64,000 nt of DNA from Streptomyces aurantiogriseus (GCF_014649375.1 NZ_BMSX01000008.1:1-64000), one strand, 5' to 3'; positions 6,944-15,699 are shown, numbered from the stretch's first letter. Notes: generated from the letters alone by a model not told the origin. A program made the numbers and translations.

Positions 6944-8128
6944 ATGTGCTTTCCCGCACTCCCGGTCAACACCCGTTCGCTCCCGGTAAAGGTCTATAGA
7001 CCCGTGAATGCTTCAGACCCGCACGTCAACGCCTTCGCCGAGATCTTCGGCGATCCGCCGGCCGACTACGCCGTACCTGTCGACTGGGCGGCAGTCGAGT
7101 CCTGGTTGGGGACGAGCCTGCCCGCCGACTACAAGGCCATCGCCGCCGCGTACGGCCCACTCGACATTGGCGCCTGGCTCTGGCTTCACACGCCATGCGT
7201 GAACCGCGGCTGGTTCGACTATGGGGCCTGGGTCCAGCAGAGTCGGCGTGACGCCCCCGGCGGCCTTCCCTTCGGCGCCACCCGTACCGCCGATACCCTC
7301 TACTGGGACACCACAGCATCCGACGACCCCGACCAGTGGCCGGTCGTCATGCACTGTCAGGACGACGAGAACGCGGGCCGCGACCCCTGGCGGCGCTTCG
7401 CGACCCCGCTCGTGCCGACGCTGGCCCGGCTCGTGGCCGACGGCATGCGCCCGGTGGCCGCCCGAAGTGGCATGCAAACCGACCTGGAGCACACCCCGTG
7501 GACACCGCCGCCTCGGCGGCCGGAGCCAACTGCTCAGCAGCGGGCGGCGCTCACCACAGGCAGCGGGCTGGAGACTTTGATCGCACTCGTTCCGCCGCCG
7601 GAGACACCCGCGCTCGGTAAGCACAACTGGGACTGGCTGTACGAACGGCTGGGTACACGTCTGCCCGGCGAGTACGTACGACTGATGGAGCGGTACGGGG
7701 CCGGCACCTGGTGCGGCTGGCTGCGCTTCAGCATCCCCTTCGGCGAGGACCAGTACGCGCTCACACCGTGGGCCGAGTGGTACGCGGAGACCTACCAGGA
7801 GCAGCGAGCCGAGTTCCCTGAGTATCATCCCCTGGCTGTCTATCCCGAGCCCGGGGGATTCCTGCCCTTCGCCGACTCCATCGACGGCGACCAACTGTGC
7901 TGGCTGACCGAAGGTGCCACGCCGGACGACTGGCCATTGATCGTTGTACCGCGCCATGCCGACCAAGGCCCACCGCTCAACACCGACCTCACCAAAACCC
8001 TGCTGGAGTGGCTGCGCGGCCGGTTCGCGACCGAGGGCCTACCCCGGCTCGGACGCCGCGACGAGGACCCCCTCGACTACCTCGAATTCGAGCCCTACGA
8101 CGCAGAACCAGCCGCTGATGACCAATGA
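6944..8128 (+). CDS. SMI1/KNR4 (SUKH)-type protein with two SUKH-like halves, candidate immunity protein
   Basis: About 394 residues from ATG 6944 (GGAAGAAG nearby); GTG 7004 is an alternative. Two halves share the SUKH signature. The first has VDWAAVESWLGTSLPADYKA, YGPLDIGAWLWL and later GGLPFG ... TLYWDTT ... DQWPVVM. The second has HNWDWLYERLGTRLPGEYVR, YGAGTWCGWLRF and later GFLPFADSIDGDQLCWLT ... DDWPLIVV. SUKH proteins are broad immunity proteins of toxin islands. Here it follows the Hint scrap and IS remnant, so its cognate toxin is gone or lies elsewhere. Confidence 0.75.
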   Translation: MCFPALPVNTRSLPVKVYRPVNASDPHVNAFAEIFGDPPADYAVPVDWAAVESWLGTSLPADYKAIAAAYGPLDIGAWLWLHTPCVNRGWFDYGAWVQQSRRDAPGGLPFGATRTADTLYWDTTASDDPDQWPVVMHCQDDENAGRDPWRRFATPLVPTLARLVADGMRPVAARSGMQTDLEHTPWTPPPRRPEPTAQQRAALTTGSGLETLIALVPPPETPALGKHNWDWLYERLGTRLPGEYVRLMERYGAGTWCGWLRFSIPFGEDQYALTPWAEWYAETYQEQRAEFPEYHPLAVYPEPGGFLPFADSIDGDQLCWLTEGATPDDWPLIVVPRHADQGPPLNTDLTKTLLEWLRGRFATEGLPRLGRRDEDPLDYLEFEPYDAEPAADDQ

Positions 8129-8244
8129 TTCAGCGCCGCATCGGTCGAGTTGCGGGATCTGAGGTGTTCCATCATCCGCCTCACCACCCTGGTTCAGGCC
8201 GTCCTCACTTGCGTCTGACCAGGTCAGACCAAGGATGAAAAACG

Positions 8245-8722
8245 ATGAGTGAGTCGCTGAGGCGCTGCGGGCCCACGGTGCTCAGTGCGCTCAGCGTTGC
8301 CGGGTGGACAGCGGGGCGCCAAATCGCCACTGCGGATTGGACACGGCACTGACAGCGGCGGGGTTCGAGCTCAACGGCGCGGCGCCGGGGATCTGGGCGG
8401 AGTTCGGCGGGCTGAGGATCGTGAGCTCCCCGGCTCGCGTCCCCGGCTCGTCACTACACATAGACCCCGTTGACGCCTGCATCGACGCAGTCGCAGAAGC
8501 CTCCAGGCTGCGACGTAGATACGCAGAGAATTACAGCCCTCTGGCATGTGGTCGGTCCAGTACAGGTCATACATCGCAGCAAGCGGGCGCGTCATTGCCG
8601 TAGGGCCGAATGTCCTCTGGCACCTGGGTGCAACCTTCGCAGAAGCGCTGGTTTACGTAGTGGATGGCGACGGTGGTGCCGATCGTACGGAGCGGGCAGA
8701 CTGGCTCGCCAACCGTCTGTGA
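8245..8722 (+). pseudogene. SUKH-3-like immunity pseudogene (two frameshifts)
   Basis: Three segments in different frames make one protein-like sequence. From ATG 8245: SESLRRCG ... AGWTAGRQIATADWTRH, stopping at 8352. In the next frame: LTAAGFELNGAAPGIWAEFGG, then HIDPVDACIDAVAEASRLRR to about 8535. In the third frame: YRSYIAASGRVIAVGPNVLW, then GATFAEALVYVVDGDGG, ending at TGA 8722. The layout (GW.pGR ... FGGL ... idP ... sGRV ... G.tf.eAL) matches SUKH-3 proteins. Two indels make it a pseudogene unless the reads are wrong. Confidence 0.65.
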
Positions 8723-9127
8723 GTCAGTCCCTCGCCTACTGTCTGTAGGCGCTCACCCACGAGTGCGGTGATCTCGCTGTGGCTGGTGTGCTTACGCGTC
8801 GGAGCCGTCCTGGACAGGCCCGTTCACCGGGCTGAGCCCGCAGCTGTACGGAGCTTCCCTCGTGCCCACGGGAGGCCGGTCAGGGAGGCGGTGGCGGAAG
8901 CTGGCCGACGGAGACCGTCAGCGGCCAGGCCTGGCGACGAATAGACCGTTCTGCCCAGCGCACGAGCGGCTCTCGCTTTCGAGGGAATACTCACCTGGCC
9001 TTTGACGCCGTTGGCCGGTGCAGAAGCGTCATTCGCTCCACATCGCGCAGATCTGCCGTCTGGGGCCGCTGATGCATGTGTAATCTGGCAGGAGTTGGTC
9101 GGGCCGATCTCCGCAGCACTTCGGAGA
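8723..9127. other. Intergenic stretch, no gene seen
   Basis: About 400 nt between the SUKH-3-like pseudogene and the DUF397 gene. Reading frames are short and lack family features on both strands. I see no repeat or RNA gene in it. Confidence 0.4.
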
Positions 9128-9159
9128 AAGCCTCAATGGTGTGACGACGATTGAGGCTT
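9128..9159 (-). terminator. Hairpin terminator of the DUF397 gene
   Basis: A perfect 10-bp stem (AAGCCTCAAT 9128-9137 with ATTGAGGCTT 9150-9159) and 12-nt loop starts a few bases past the DUF397 stop, read on the minus strand and followed by TTTCTCC. Confidence 0.7.
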
Positions 9160-9165
9160 CCGTCC

Positions 9166-9345
9166 TTAAGCCGGTATCTTCAATGCAGCTATGAGGGCGG
9201 CGAGCGGCCCGTCGCCGGTGGTGAGAATGGTTTCCGGGTCATCGCTTTCACGAAGGAAGATCGTTCCGTCGGAGGCGGTGGCGAGGTAGACACAGGCGGA
9301 GCCTTCTTCACTGTAGGAGGACTTCTGCCAGTTCTGGTCGGTCAC
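9166..9345 (-). CDS. DUF397 domain protein
   Basis: GTG 9345 gives 59 residues: VTDQNWQKSSYSEEGSACVY, then LATASDGTIFLRESDD and GPLAALIAALK. W.KSSyS ... g.CVe ... vrDS is the DUF397 signature. These small proteins accompany XRE/DUF5753 regulators in Streptomyces (whiJ-type and abaA-type loci) and act with them in developmental or antibiotic control. The regulator ends just upstream (9356), giving a two-gene minus-strand unit. Confidence 0.85.
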   Translation of the reverse strand: MTDQNWQKSSYSEEGSACVYLATASDGTIFLRESDDPETILTTGDGPLAALIAALKIPA

Positions 9346-9355
9346 GATTCGTCCC

Positions 9356-10207
9356 TCAGATATCTAGAGCGATGCGGCGGATGAGGTCGCGGGAGGCGTC
9401 CAGCTTCAAAGCGACTGCCTCCATACGGTCCAGCACGAGGCGATACTTCTCCAATTGCCCGGCGGCGTCGACGAGTTCACTACCGTGAGCGGTGTCCACC
9501 TCCACGGTGTCGAGTGCTGGCACAGGACCGTGGAAGTAGTCAACGGCGTGGCCTGTGGTGGGAAACGACGTGCCGTTGAACGGGATGATGCGGAGCGTGA
9601 TGTTGGCCTGCTCGCTGACCTCGGCCAGGTGGTTGAGCTGGGTCTTGGCCACCTCGCGTCCGCCGAACTGCATCCGCAGAGCGGCCTCGTGAACGATCGC
9701 CGTGTACGGCGGTGGCTGCTCGCGGAAAAGGATGGCTTGGCGCTTGATGCGGTGGGAGATGCGGTACTCGATCTCATGCGGGCGCAGCGCCGGAACCGCC
9801 TCGCGGAACAGTGCGCGGGCGTGTTCTGGTGTTTGGAGCAGGCCGGGGATGTTGATGACCTGAGTGACCCGCAGGGCGGTGGCGTGGTGTTCCAGCTCCG
9901 CCAGGTCCAGGAGCCGGGGCGGCAGAGTGTCGCGGTACTCCTCCCACCAGCCGCGTGTGCGGTCCGCCGCCATGCCGGCAAGCGCGTCGACCAGGGGTTG
10001 GTCCGTGCAGCCGTAGATGTGCGCCAGTGTGCGCACGCGTTCCGCGCTGACGCCGAAGCGGTTGGCCTCGATGTTGCTGATCTGTGCCTGAGTGGTGCCC
10101 AGGGAGCGGGCGGCCTGGGCAGCGGTCATGCCCGCGCGTTCCCTCAGACGGCGCAGCTCGATGCCGATGCGGAGACGGCGTGCGGTGGGGACGTTTCGCG
10201 GTGCCAT
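9356..10207 (-). CDS. XRE-family regulator with DUF5753 domain (WhiJ-like)
   Basis: ATG 10207 (MAPRNVPTARRLR), with GGAG just upstream, is preferred over a longer start at 10246. About 283 residues. Residues ~9-65 form a helix-turn-helix (RLRERAGMTAAQAARSLGTT, then QAQISNIEANRFGVS). The rest is DUF5753, with WWEEYRDTLPPRLLDLAELE, INIPGLLQTPEHARALFR and LRIIPFN. DUF5753 is thought to sense a signal in concert with DUF397 partners. A strong inverted repeat lies ~50 nt upstream of its start and may be its operator. Confidence 0.9.
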   Translation of the reverse strand: MAPRNVPTARRLRIGIELRRLRERAGMTAAQAARSLGTTQAQISNIEANRFGVSAERVRTLAHIYGCTDQPLVDALAGMAADRTRGWWEEYRDTLPPRLLDLAELEHHATALRVTQVINIPGLLQTPEHARALFREAVPALRPHEIEYRISHRIKRQAILFREQPPPYTAIVHEAALRMQFGGREVAKTQLNHLAEVSEQANITLRIIPFNGTSFPTTGHAVDYFHGPVPALDTVEVDTAHGSELVDAAGQLEKYRLVLDRMEAVALKLDASRDLIRRIALDI

Positions 10208-10254
10208 GTCGCTCCATTTCGTACACCTGGTGCGGCTGTCACTCACACGAGGTG

Positions 10255-10298
10255 AATCCCTGAAGCTTTTGCTGATGTGTGCAAAACCTTCAGGGATT
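10255..10298. promoter_or_regulatory. Inverted repeat, probable operator between divergent genes
   Basis: Arms 10255-10272 (AATCCCTGAAGCTTTTGC) and 10281-10298 (GCAAAACCTTCAGGGATT) match at 17 of 18 positions across an 8-nt spacer. It sits between the XRE regulator (minus) and the HATPase gene (plus), where a dimeric repressor would control both. It is unusually AT-rich for this genome. The binding protein is inferred, not shown. Confidence 0.6.
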
Positions 10299-10400
10299 GC
10301 AGTCTACGGTGAAGACCAAGCCGCTCACAGCCCCACCGATAAGCCGGAAGCCCTGGCCGGGCCATCGAGCGAACCAAGTCCCCCACCGCAGGAGGCGTTC

Positions 10401-10883
10401 ATGGTCACCGTATCCCCGTCGGAGTGCGAAGGGGTTCCAACTTGGGCGTACGCCCTCCAACTGCCCCACGACCCGCGGGCCGCGCGCATTGCCCGGATCA
10501 CCGTCCGTGCCGTTCTCGCCGGACACGGCATGGCTCAACTCCAGGACACCGCCGAACTCCTGGCGACCGAGCTGGTCACCAACGCGTACCGGTACTCCAG
10601 TGGCCCCGCCGCCCTCCGTCTGCGCGGCCTCGGCGGCAGCCGGCTGCGGGTGAGCGTCTGGGACACCAACCCCTACGTCCCGCCTCCCTTCGACAGGCGG
10701 TCCGGGCCCGCCGTCAGCCCCGTACCGGCCGAGGCCGACGGTGGACGCGGGCTGTTCCTCGTATGTCATTACGCGGAGGCCTGGGGTGGTTATGCGCTCG
10801 GCGACGACCTTTTCGGGCGGGGCGGGAAGCTGCTGTGGTGTGAGGTTGGGGTACCCGCCGCGCATCGGGCGGCTGCGGCGTGA
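10401..10883 (+). CDS. HATPase-domain regulator (anti-sigma/RsbW-like)
   Basis: ATG 10401 follows GGAGG by 5-6 nt. 160 residues. The N box (LLATELVTNAYRYSSG) and a G-box (EADGGRGLFLVCHYAEAWG) define the GHKL ATP-binding fold of SpoIIAB/RsbW-type proteins. No membrane or dimerisation domain is seen, so it is a single-domain switch protein. It is divergent from the XRE/DUF397 pair, the usual three-gene arrangement in Streptomyces, and probably acts in the same circuit. Confidence 0.85.
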   Translation: MVTVSPSECEGVPTWAYALQLPHDPRAARIARITVRAVLAGHGMAQLQDTAELLATELVTNAYRYSSGPAALRLRGLGGSRLRVSVWDTNPYVPPPFDRRSGPAVSPVPAEADGGRGLFLVCHYAEAWGGYALGDDLFGRGGKLLWCEVGVPAAHRAAAA

Positions 10884-10954
10884 GCGGGGCGGCTGTCACC
10901 GGCCGGCGCTATCGTGGATCAGGCGACACGCTCTGTAACCACTGGAGGATCGTG

Positions 10955-11575
10955 GTGACCATCATGACCGACCGCCCTCCGGCCATAGACGCACCTCGGA
11001 CGGGGTCATTCGAGGAGATGCTCCGCATCGTCGAGGAGCTGGACACACCTGCCGGCTACAAGGCCGAGCTCATCCGGGGGAAGATCGTCGTGTCGCCGTG
11101 GTCGAAGTTGCGCTACTTGCGTCCCATGCGAAGGCTGCGTGCGCAGGTGGAGGCTCACGCGCCCGACGGGCACATCACGGAGACCTCGCCCTTCCTCTTC
11201 GTCTTCCCGCCCTCCGAGCGCGGCTACGGGCCCGACCTCTTCGTCGCCGACGAATCCGCCTTCGACGCCGACGGCCGCCACGCCGACGGTGCCGCCCTCT
11301 CCCTCGTCGCCGAGCTGACCTCGGACTCCACCAAGGACGTCGACTGGCTCGACAAGATGGAGACGTACGGGCGGATCGTGCCCGTGTACCTCCTGCTCGA
11401 CATGCGGGTGGGGGAGATCAACGTTCTCTGGGACCCGTCTCCCAAGGGGTACCGGTCCCGGACCAATGTTCCCTTCGGGCGGCCCGTGCGCATCCCCGCC
11501 CCGTTCGACTTCGACCTCGACACGTCCGGGTTCGCCGTCCCGGAGGACGAGAGCGCCGCGGACGAGCAGAGGTGA
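10955..11575 (+). CDS. Uma2 family (DUF820) putative endonuclease
   Basis: GTG 10955 is 5 nt after GGAGGA; ATG 10964 is further away. 206 residues. Residues ~30-60 have the AELIRGKIVVSP strand-turn, ~90 has GPDLFVADES, ~115 has LVAELTSDSTKDVD and then DKMETYGRIVPVYLLLD. This acidic pattern is the PD-(D/E)XK-like core of Uma2 proteins. These are numerous in Streptomyces and of unclear biological role. Confidence 0.85.
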   Translation: MTIMTDRPPAIDAPRTGSFEEMLRIVEELDTPAGYKAELIRGKIVVSPWSKLRYLRPMRRLRAQVEAHAPDGHITETSPFLFVFPPSERGYGPDLFVADESAFDADGRHADGAALSLVAELTSDSTKDVDWLDKMETYGRIVPVYLLLDMRVGEINVLWDPSPKGYRSRTNVPFGRPVRIPAPFDFDLDTSGFAVPEDESAADEQR

Positions 11576-11600
11576 GGGACGGGGAGGGGTCCGGCCCGGT

Positions 11601-11630
11601 TTGACCCCCGGAGGGGCGCCCCCGTAACCT
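11601..11630 (+). promoter_or_regulatory. Predicted promoter of rplU-rpmA
   Basis: TTGACC (11601-11606), an 18-nt spacer and TAACCT (11625-11630) fit a housekeeping promoter. It would give a ~145-nt 5' leader before rplU that is rich in hairpins (around 11680-11715) and may carry L21 feedback control. The promoter is a pattern match only. Confidence 0.5.
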
Positions 11631-11782
11631 TGACCGTCGGCGTGTCCAGAGACGTGCCACATCCCCGTAAACCTCTTCCTCCCGGGTACCGGTCCTTCGG
11701 TGGCCGGGAGAGGCCATCCGTGTTCATGCCCGGGTGGCTGGACTGCGGGGGTGCCGTTCCCGAGCGAGAGAGTGAGATCCGC

Positions 11783-12103
11783 GTGTACGCCATCGTGCGC
11801 AGCGGTGGTCGCCAGCACAAGGTTGCTGTCGGCGACATCGTTGAGGTTGACAAGATTTCCACCGCCAAGGTTGGCGACACGGTCGAGCTCTCGACCCTGC
11901 TCGTTGTCGACGGCGACGCTGTGACCAGCGACCCGTGGGTGCTGGCCGGCATCAAGGTCCAGGCCGAGGTCGTGGACCACCACAAGGGCCAGAAGATCGA
12001 CATTCTGCGCTACAAGAACAAGACCGGCTACCGCCGTCGTCAGGGCCACCGCCAGCAGTACACGGCGATCAAGGTCACTGAGATCCCCGCGGCTGCGAAG
12101 TAA
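11783..12103 (+). CDS. rplU: 50S ribosomal protein bL21
   Basis: GTG 11783 gives 106 residues, the usual length: YAIVRSGGRQHKVAVGDIVE at the N terminus and the basic loop KNKTGYRRRQGHRQQYTAIK at the C terminus. bL21 binds 23S rRNA in the large subunit. It is followed after 14 nt by rpmA and then obg, the conserved bacterial order. Confidence 0.97.
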   Translation: MYAIVRSGGRQHKVAVGDIVEVDKISTAKVGDTVELSTLLVVDGDAVTSDPWVLAGIKVQAEVVDHHKGQKIDILRYKNKTGYRRRQGHRQQYTAIKVTEIPAAAK

Positions 12104-12117
12104 GGGACTGAGGAGAC

Positions 12118-12372
12118 ATGGCACACAAGAAGGGCGCATCGTCCACCCGGAACGGTCGCGACTCCAACGCCCAGCGGCTCGGCGTGAAGCGCTTCGGCGG
12201 TCAGGTCGTCAACGCGGGTGAGATCCTGGTCCGTCAGCGCGGCACCCACTTCCACCCGGGCTCCGGCGTGGGCCGCGGCGGCGACGACACGCTGTTCGCG
12301 CTGCAGGCCGGTGCGGTGGAGTTCGGTACCCACCGTGGCCGCAAGGTCGTGAACATCGTTCCGGTCGCCTGA
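12118..12372 (+). CDS. rpmA: 50S ribosomal protein bL27
   Basis: 84 residues starting AHKKGASSTRNGRDSNAQRL, the bL27 N-terminal tail that reaches the peptidyl-transferase centre; no cleavable N-terminal extension is present. GAGGAGAC precedes ATG 12118. Same operon as rplU. It ends ahead of a strong hairpin. Confidence 0.97.
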   Translation: MAHKKGASSTRNGRDSNAQRLGVKRFGGQVVNAGEILVRQRGTHFHPGSGVGRGGDDTLFALQAGAVEFGTHRGRKVVNIVPVA

Positions 12373-12400
12373 CCCGAGCGAGTCGTTCGATCTTTTCGCG

Positions 12401-12442
12401 AGGCGGACCTCACTTCCCGTACGGGAAGGCGGGTCCGCCTTT
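12401..12442 (+). terminator. Terminator after rpmA
   Basis: GGCGGACC (12402-12409) pairs with GGTCCGCC (12432-12439), with an inner palindrome CTTCCCGTACGGGAAG, followed by TTT. It could end or attenuate rplU-rpmA transcription before obg. Confidence 0.65.
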
Positions 12443-12480
12443 CGCTTGTTGACCAAGCAGTAACCGAGCAATACCCGTAC

Positions 12481-12510
12481 TCCCCCGGTCTTCGGCCGGG
12501 GGGACCCCCA
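12481..12510 (+). repeat. Streptomyces palindromic element upstream of obg
   Basis: CCCCCGG ... TTC ... CCGGGGG hairpin followed by ACCCCC lies directly before the AGGAGG ribosome site of obg. The same flank design (tCCCCC ... ttcg ... CGGGGGGaCCCCC) occurs at 58527-58566 inside a kinase gene. It is a common type of dispersed intergenic palindrome in Streptomyces. Confidence 0.55.
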
Positions 12511-12523
12511 GGAGGCACCCACC

Positions 12524-13969
12524 ATGACCACCTTCGTGGACCGCGTCGAACTCCACGTCGCCGCGGGTAACGGAGGTCACGGCTGTGCCTCCGTCCACCG
12601 TGAGAAGTTCAAGCCGCTGGGAGGCCCCGACGGGGGCAACGGCGGGCGCGGCGGGGACGTGATCCTCACCGTCGACCAGTCGATCACCACGCTGCTCGAC
12701 TACCACCACTCCCCGCACCGCAAGGCCACCAACGGCAAGCCCGGCGAGGGCGGCAACCGGTCCGGCAAGGACGGTCAGGACCTCGTCCTGCCCGTGCCGG
12801 ACGGCACCGTCGTCCTCGACAAGGCGGGCAATGTGCTGGCCGACCTCGTCGGACACGGCACCTCCTTCGTCGCCGCCCAGGGCGGTCGCGGCGGCCTCGG
12901 CAACGCCGCGCTCGCCTCCGCCCGCCGCAAGGCGCCCGGGTTCGCGCTGCTCGGTGAGCCGGGGGACCTGCGGGACGTCGTCCTGGAGCTGAAGACCGTC
13001 GCCGACGTGGCGCTGGTCGGCTACCCGAGCGCGGGGAAGTCCTCCCTCATCTCGGTGCTCTCCGCCGCCAAGCCGAAGATCGCCGACTATCCCTTCACCA
13101 CCCTCGTGCCCAACCTGGGTGTGGTCACCGCCGGGTCGACCGTCTACACCATCGCCGACGTCCCCGGTCTCATCCCGGGCGCCAGCCAGGGCAAGGGGCT
13201 CGGCCTCGAGTTCCTGCGGCACGTCGAGCGGTGCAGCGTCCTCGTGCATGTACTGGACACGGCCACGCTGGAGTCCGACCGCGACCCCGTCTCCGACCTC
13301 GACGTCATCGAGGAGGAGCTCAAGCAGTACGGCGGGCTCGACAACCGTCCGCGCATCGTCGTCCTGAACAAGATCGACGTACCGGACGGCAAGGACCTGG
13401 CGGAGATGGTGCGGCCGGATCTGGAGGCGCGTGGTTACCGCGTCTTCGAGGTGTCCGCCGTCGCGCACATGGGGCTCAAGGAGCTGTCCTTCGCGCTCGC
13501 CGACCTCGTCGCCAAGGCGCGGGCCGCCAAGCCGAAGGAGGAGGCGACCCGGATCGTCATCCGGCCCAAGGCCGTGGACGACGCCGGCTTCACCGTCACC
13601 CGCGAGGAGATCGGCGGCGAGCCGCTGTTCCGTGTGCGGGGCGAGAAGCCCGAACGCTGGGTGCGGCAGACCGACTTCAACAACGACGAGGCCGTCGGCT
13701 ATCTCGCCGACCGGCTCAACCGCCTCGGTGTCGAAGAGGAGTTGATGAAGGCGGGCGCCCGGTCCGGTGACGGTGTCGCCATCGGGCCCGAGGACAACGC
13801 CGTCGTCTTCGACTGGGAGCCGACCGTGACCGCCGGTGCCGAGATGCTCGGCCGCCGCGGTGAGGACCACCGCTTCGAGGCCCCGCGGCCCGCCGCCCAG
13901 CGCCGGCGTGACCGCCAGGCCGAACGGGACGAGGCGGCCCAGGAGTTCGAGGGCTTCGAGCCCTTCTGA
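12524..13969 (+). CDS. obg: Obg GTPase (CgtA)
   Basis: 481 residues. The Gly-rich Obg fold covers ~1-160 (GGNGGRGGDVI), the G domain ~161-335 and the OCT C-terminal domain ~340-425. G1 is GYPSAGKSS (~166), G2 includes DYPFTTL, G3 is DVPG and G4 is NKID (~282). Obg is a ribosome-associated GTPase involved in 50S assembly and the stringent response; in Streptomyces it affects the onset of aerial growth. AGGAGG precedes ATG 12524. A strong terminator follows. Confidence 0.97.
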   Translation: MTTFVDRVELHVAAGNGGHGCASVHREKFKPLGGPDGGNGGRGGDVILTVDQSITTLLDYHHSPHRKATNGKPGEGGNRSGKDGQDLVLPVPDGTVVLDKAGNVLADLVGHGTSFVAAQGGRGGLGNAALASARRKAPGFALLGEPGDLRDVVLELKTVADVALVGYPSAGKSSLISVLSAAKPKIADYPFTTLVPNLGVVTAGSTVYTIADVPGLIPGASQGKGLGLEFLRHVERCSVLVHVLDTATLESDRDPVSDLDVIEEELKQYGGLDNRPRIVVLNKIDVPDGKDLAEMVRPDLEARGYRVFEVSAVAHMGLKELSFALADLVAKARAAKPKEEATRIVIRPKAVDDAGFTVTREEIGGEPLFRVRGEKPERWVRQTDFNNDEAVGYLADRLNRLGVEEELMKAGARSGDGVAIGPEDNAVVFDWEPTVTAGAEMLGRRGEDHRFEAPRPAAQRRRDRQAERDEAAQEFEGFEPF

Positions 13970-13986
13970 GTCGACCGACACCCCTC

Positions 13987-14022
13987 AGACCCGTTGCGGC
14001 ACGCCCCGCAACGGGTCTCTCT
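13987..14022 (+). terminator. Terminator after obg
   Basis: A perfect 13-bp stem AGACCCGTTGCGG (13987-13999) / CCGCAACGGGTCT (14006-14018) with a 6-nt loop, followed by CTCTTTG. Confidence 0.8.
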
Positions 14023-14073
14023 TTGTCCCCCTGCTTGTCATGCACGCGAGCTGTTGCGTTCAGCCCGCTGACC

Positions 14074-14090
14074 AGGTGGCCATGCCACCT
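14074..14090. promoter_or_regulatory. Short palindrome upstream of phoD
   Basis: AGGTGGC-CAT-GCCACCT, 42 nt before the phoD start. It could be an operator or a chance palindrome. The direct repeats of a PHO box are not evident here. Confidence 0.3.
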
Positions 14091-14131
14091 TCCTTGTGTC
14101 CAAGGCCTCGGCGACACAAGGGAGTTCACGG

Positions 14132-15694
14132 ATGGCCACGGCTCCGAAGGGCACCACTTCCCCTGACCGCCGCCGCTTTCTGACCGCCGGTGCCGCCGTC
14201 GTGGGCGCCGCCGCCTCCGCCCAGCTGTGGGTGCCCAGCACCGCACGGGCCGCCGGGACCGCGCTGCCCTCCGGGGTGTTCAGCCTCGGCGTCGCCTCCG
14301 GGGACCCGCTGCCCGACGGCGTCGTCCTGTGGACCCGGCTCGCCCCGAAGCCGCTGAGTGGCGGCGGTATGCCCAACCAGGTGGTGCAGGTCGAGTGGGA
14401 GATCTCGCCCGACGAGCGGTTCCGCAGCGGGGTCCGCCGGGGTGTCGCCCCGGCCCGGCCCGAGTACGGGCACAGCGTTCACGTGGACGTACGCGGGCTG
14501 CGCCCGGGCCGTACCTACTGGTACCGCTTCCGCGCCGGCGGGCAGCTGTCCCGCGTCGGCCGGACCCGGACCGCGCCCCCGCCGCTCAGCTCCGGCGGCC
14601 CGCTGCGCCTGGCGCTCGCCTCCTGCCAGAACTGGCAGCAGGGCTACTTCACTCCGTACGCCGACATGTACGCGCAGGATCCCGACGTTGTCCTGTTCGT
14701 GGGGGACTACATCTACGAGTCCTCGCCCTCCGCCACCGCCCTGCGCAAGCACGAGGGGAGCGGGGAGCCGTACAGCCTCGTCCAGTACCGCAACCGGCAC
14801 GCGCAGTACCGCACCGACCCCGACCTGCAGCGGATGCATGCGCACGCGCCCTGGGTGGTCACCTTCGACGACCACGAGGTCGACAACGACTTCGCCGGGG
14901 AGATCCCGCAGGATCCCTCCAAGCAGTCGCACGACGCGTTCGTGGCCCGGCTGACGGCGGCCTACCAGGCGTACTACGAGCACATGCCGGTCCGGGCGAC
15001 CGCCATTCCCAACGGGCCGCACATCCGCATGTACCGGCGCTTCCAGTTCGGCCGGCTGGCCCGGCTCAACGTGCTGGACACCCGGCAGTACCGCAGCGAC
15101 CAGGCCACCAGCCAGGCGGGCGCCCAGAACCCCGCGCTCACCATGCTCGGCGCCGAGCAGAAGCAGTGGCTGCTCGACTCGCTGCACGGGTCCACCGCCC
15201 GCTGGAACCTCGTCGCCTCGCAGATCATGATGGCCGAGACCGACCTGCTGGCCGGCCCGGGCAAGCAGTGGTTCTACGACGCCTGGGACGGCTACCAGGT
15301 CGAACGCAACGCCCTGCTGGGGGAGTTCGCGAAGGTCCGCAACCCCGTCGTGCTCACCGGCGACCGGCACCTCACCATGATCAGCGACCTGAAGCGGGAC
15401 TTCGCCGACCCGTCCTCCGCGGTCGTCGGCGCCGAGTTCGTCGGCACGTCCATCTCCAGCAACGGAGACCAGGACCAGGCCGCCTTCCACGCGCAGTGGG
15501 ACCCGCTGAAGGCCGACAACCCGCACTGGAAGCTCATCGACGCCCACCGCGGCTACCACCTCTTCGACGTGCGCCACGACGCCGTCGACGCGCAGGTCCG
15601 CGTCGTGGACACCGTGCTCAAGCCGAAGGCGACGGCCCGCACGCTGGCCAGGCTGCGGGTGACGGACGGCAAGCCGGGCGTTCGGCGCGTCTGA
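14132..15694 (+). CDS. phoD: PhoD-family alkaline phosphatase/phosphodiesterase, Tat-exported
   Basis: ATG 14132 follows AAGGGAG; 520 residues. The N terminus has a twin-arginine signal (SPDRRRFLTAGAAVVGAAAS, cleavage after ARA). Next comes a fibronectin-like PhoD N domain (LGVASGDPLPDGVVLWTRL). The metallophosphatase core has RLALASCQNW, VLFVGDYIYE, VTFDDHEVDND and a late VVLTGDRHLTM. PhoD enzymes use Ca/Fe to release phosphate from phosphomonoesters, phosphodiesters and teichoic acids outside the cell. It stands alone between two terminators, next to the teichoic-type wall genes. Confidence 0.93.
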   Translation: MATAPKGTTSPDRRRFLTAGAAVVGAAASAQLWVPSTARAAGTALPSGVFSLGVASGDPLPDGVVLWTRLAPKPLSGGGMPNQVVQVEWEISPDERFRSGVRRGVAPARPEYGHSVHVDVRGLRPGRTYWYRFRAGGQLSRVGRTRTAPPPLSSGGPLRLALASCQNWQQGYFTPYADMYAQDPDVVLFVGDYIYESSPSATALRKHEGSGEPYSLVQYRNRHAQYRTDPDLQRMHAHAPWVVTFDDHEVDNDFAGEIPQDPSKQSHDAFVARLTAAYQAYYEHMPVRATAIPNGPHIRMYRRFQFGRLARLNVLDTRQYRSDQATSQAGAQNPALTMLGAEQKQWLLDSLHGSTARWNLVASQIMMAETDLLAGPGKQWFYDAWDGYQVERNALLGEFAKVRNPVVLTGDRHLTMISDLKRDFADPSSAVVGAEFVGTSISSNGDQDQAAFHAQWDPLKADNPHWKLIDAHRGYHLFDVRHDAVDAQVRVVDTVLKPKATARTLARLRVTDGKPGVRRV

Positions 15695-15699
15695 CGGAA

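Noticed and set aside
14041..14131. PHO box before phoD
   Set aside because: A single GTTCA match was seen, but no 11-nt direct repeats of the PHO consensus; not supported.
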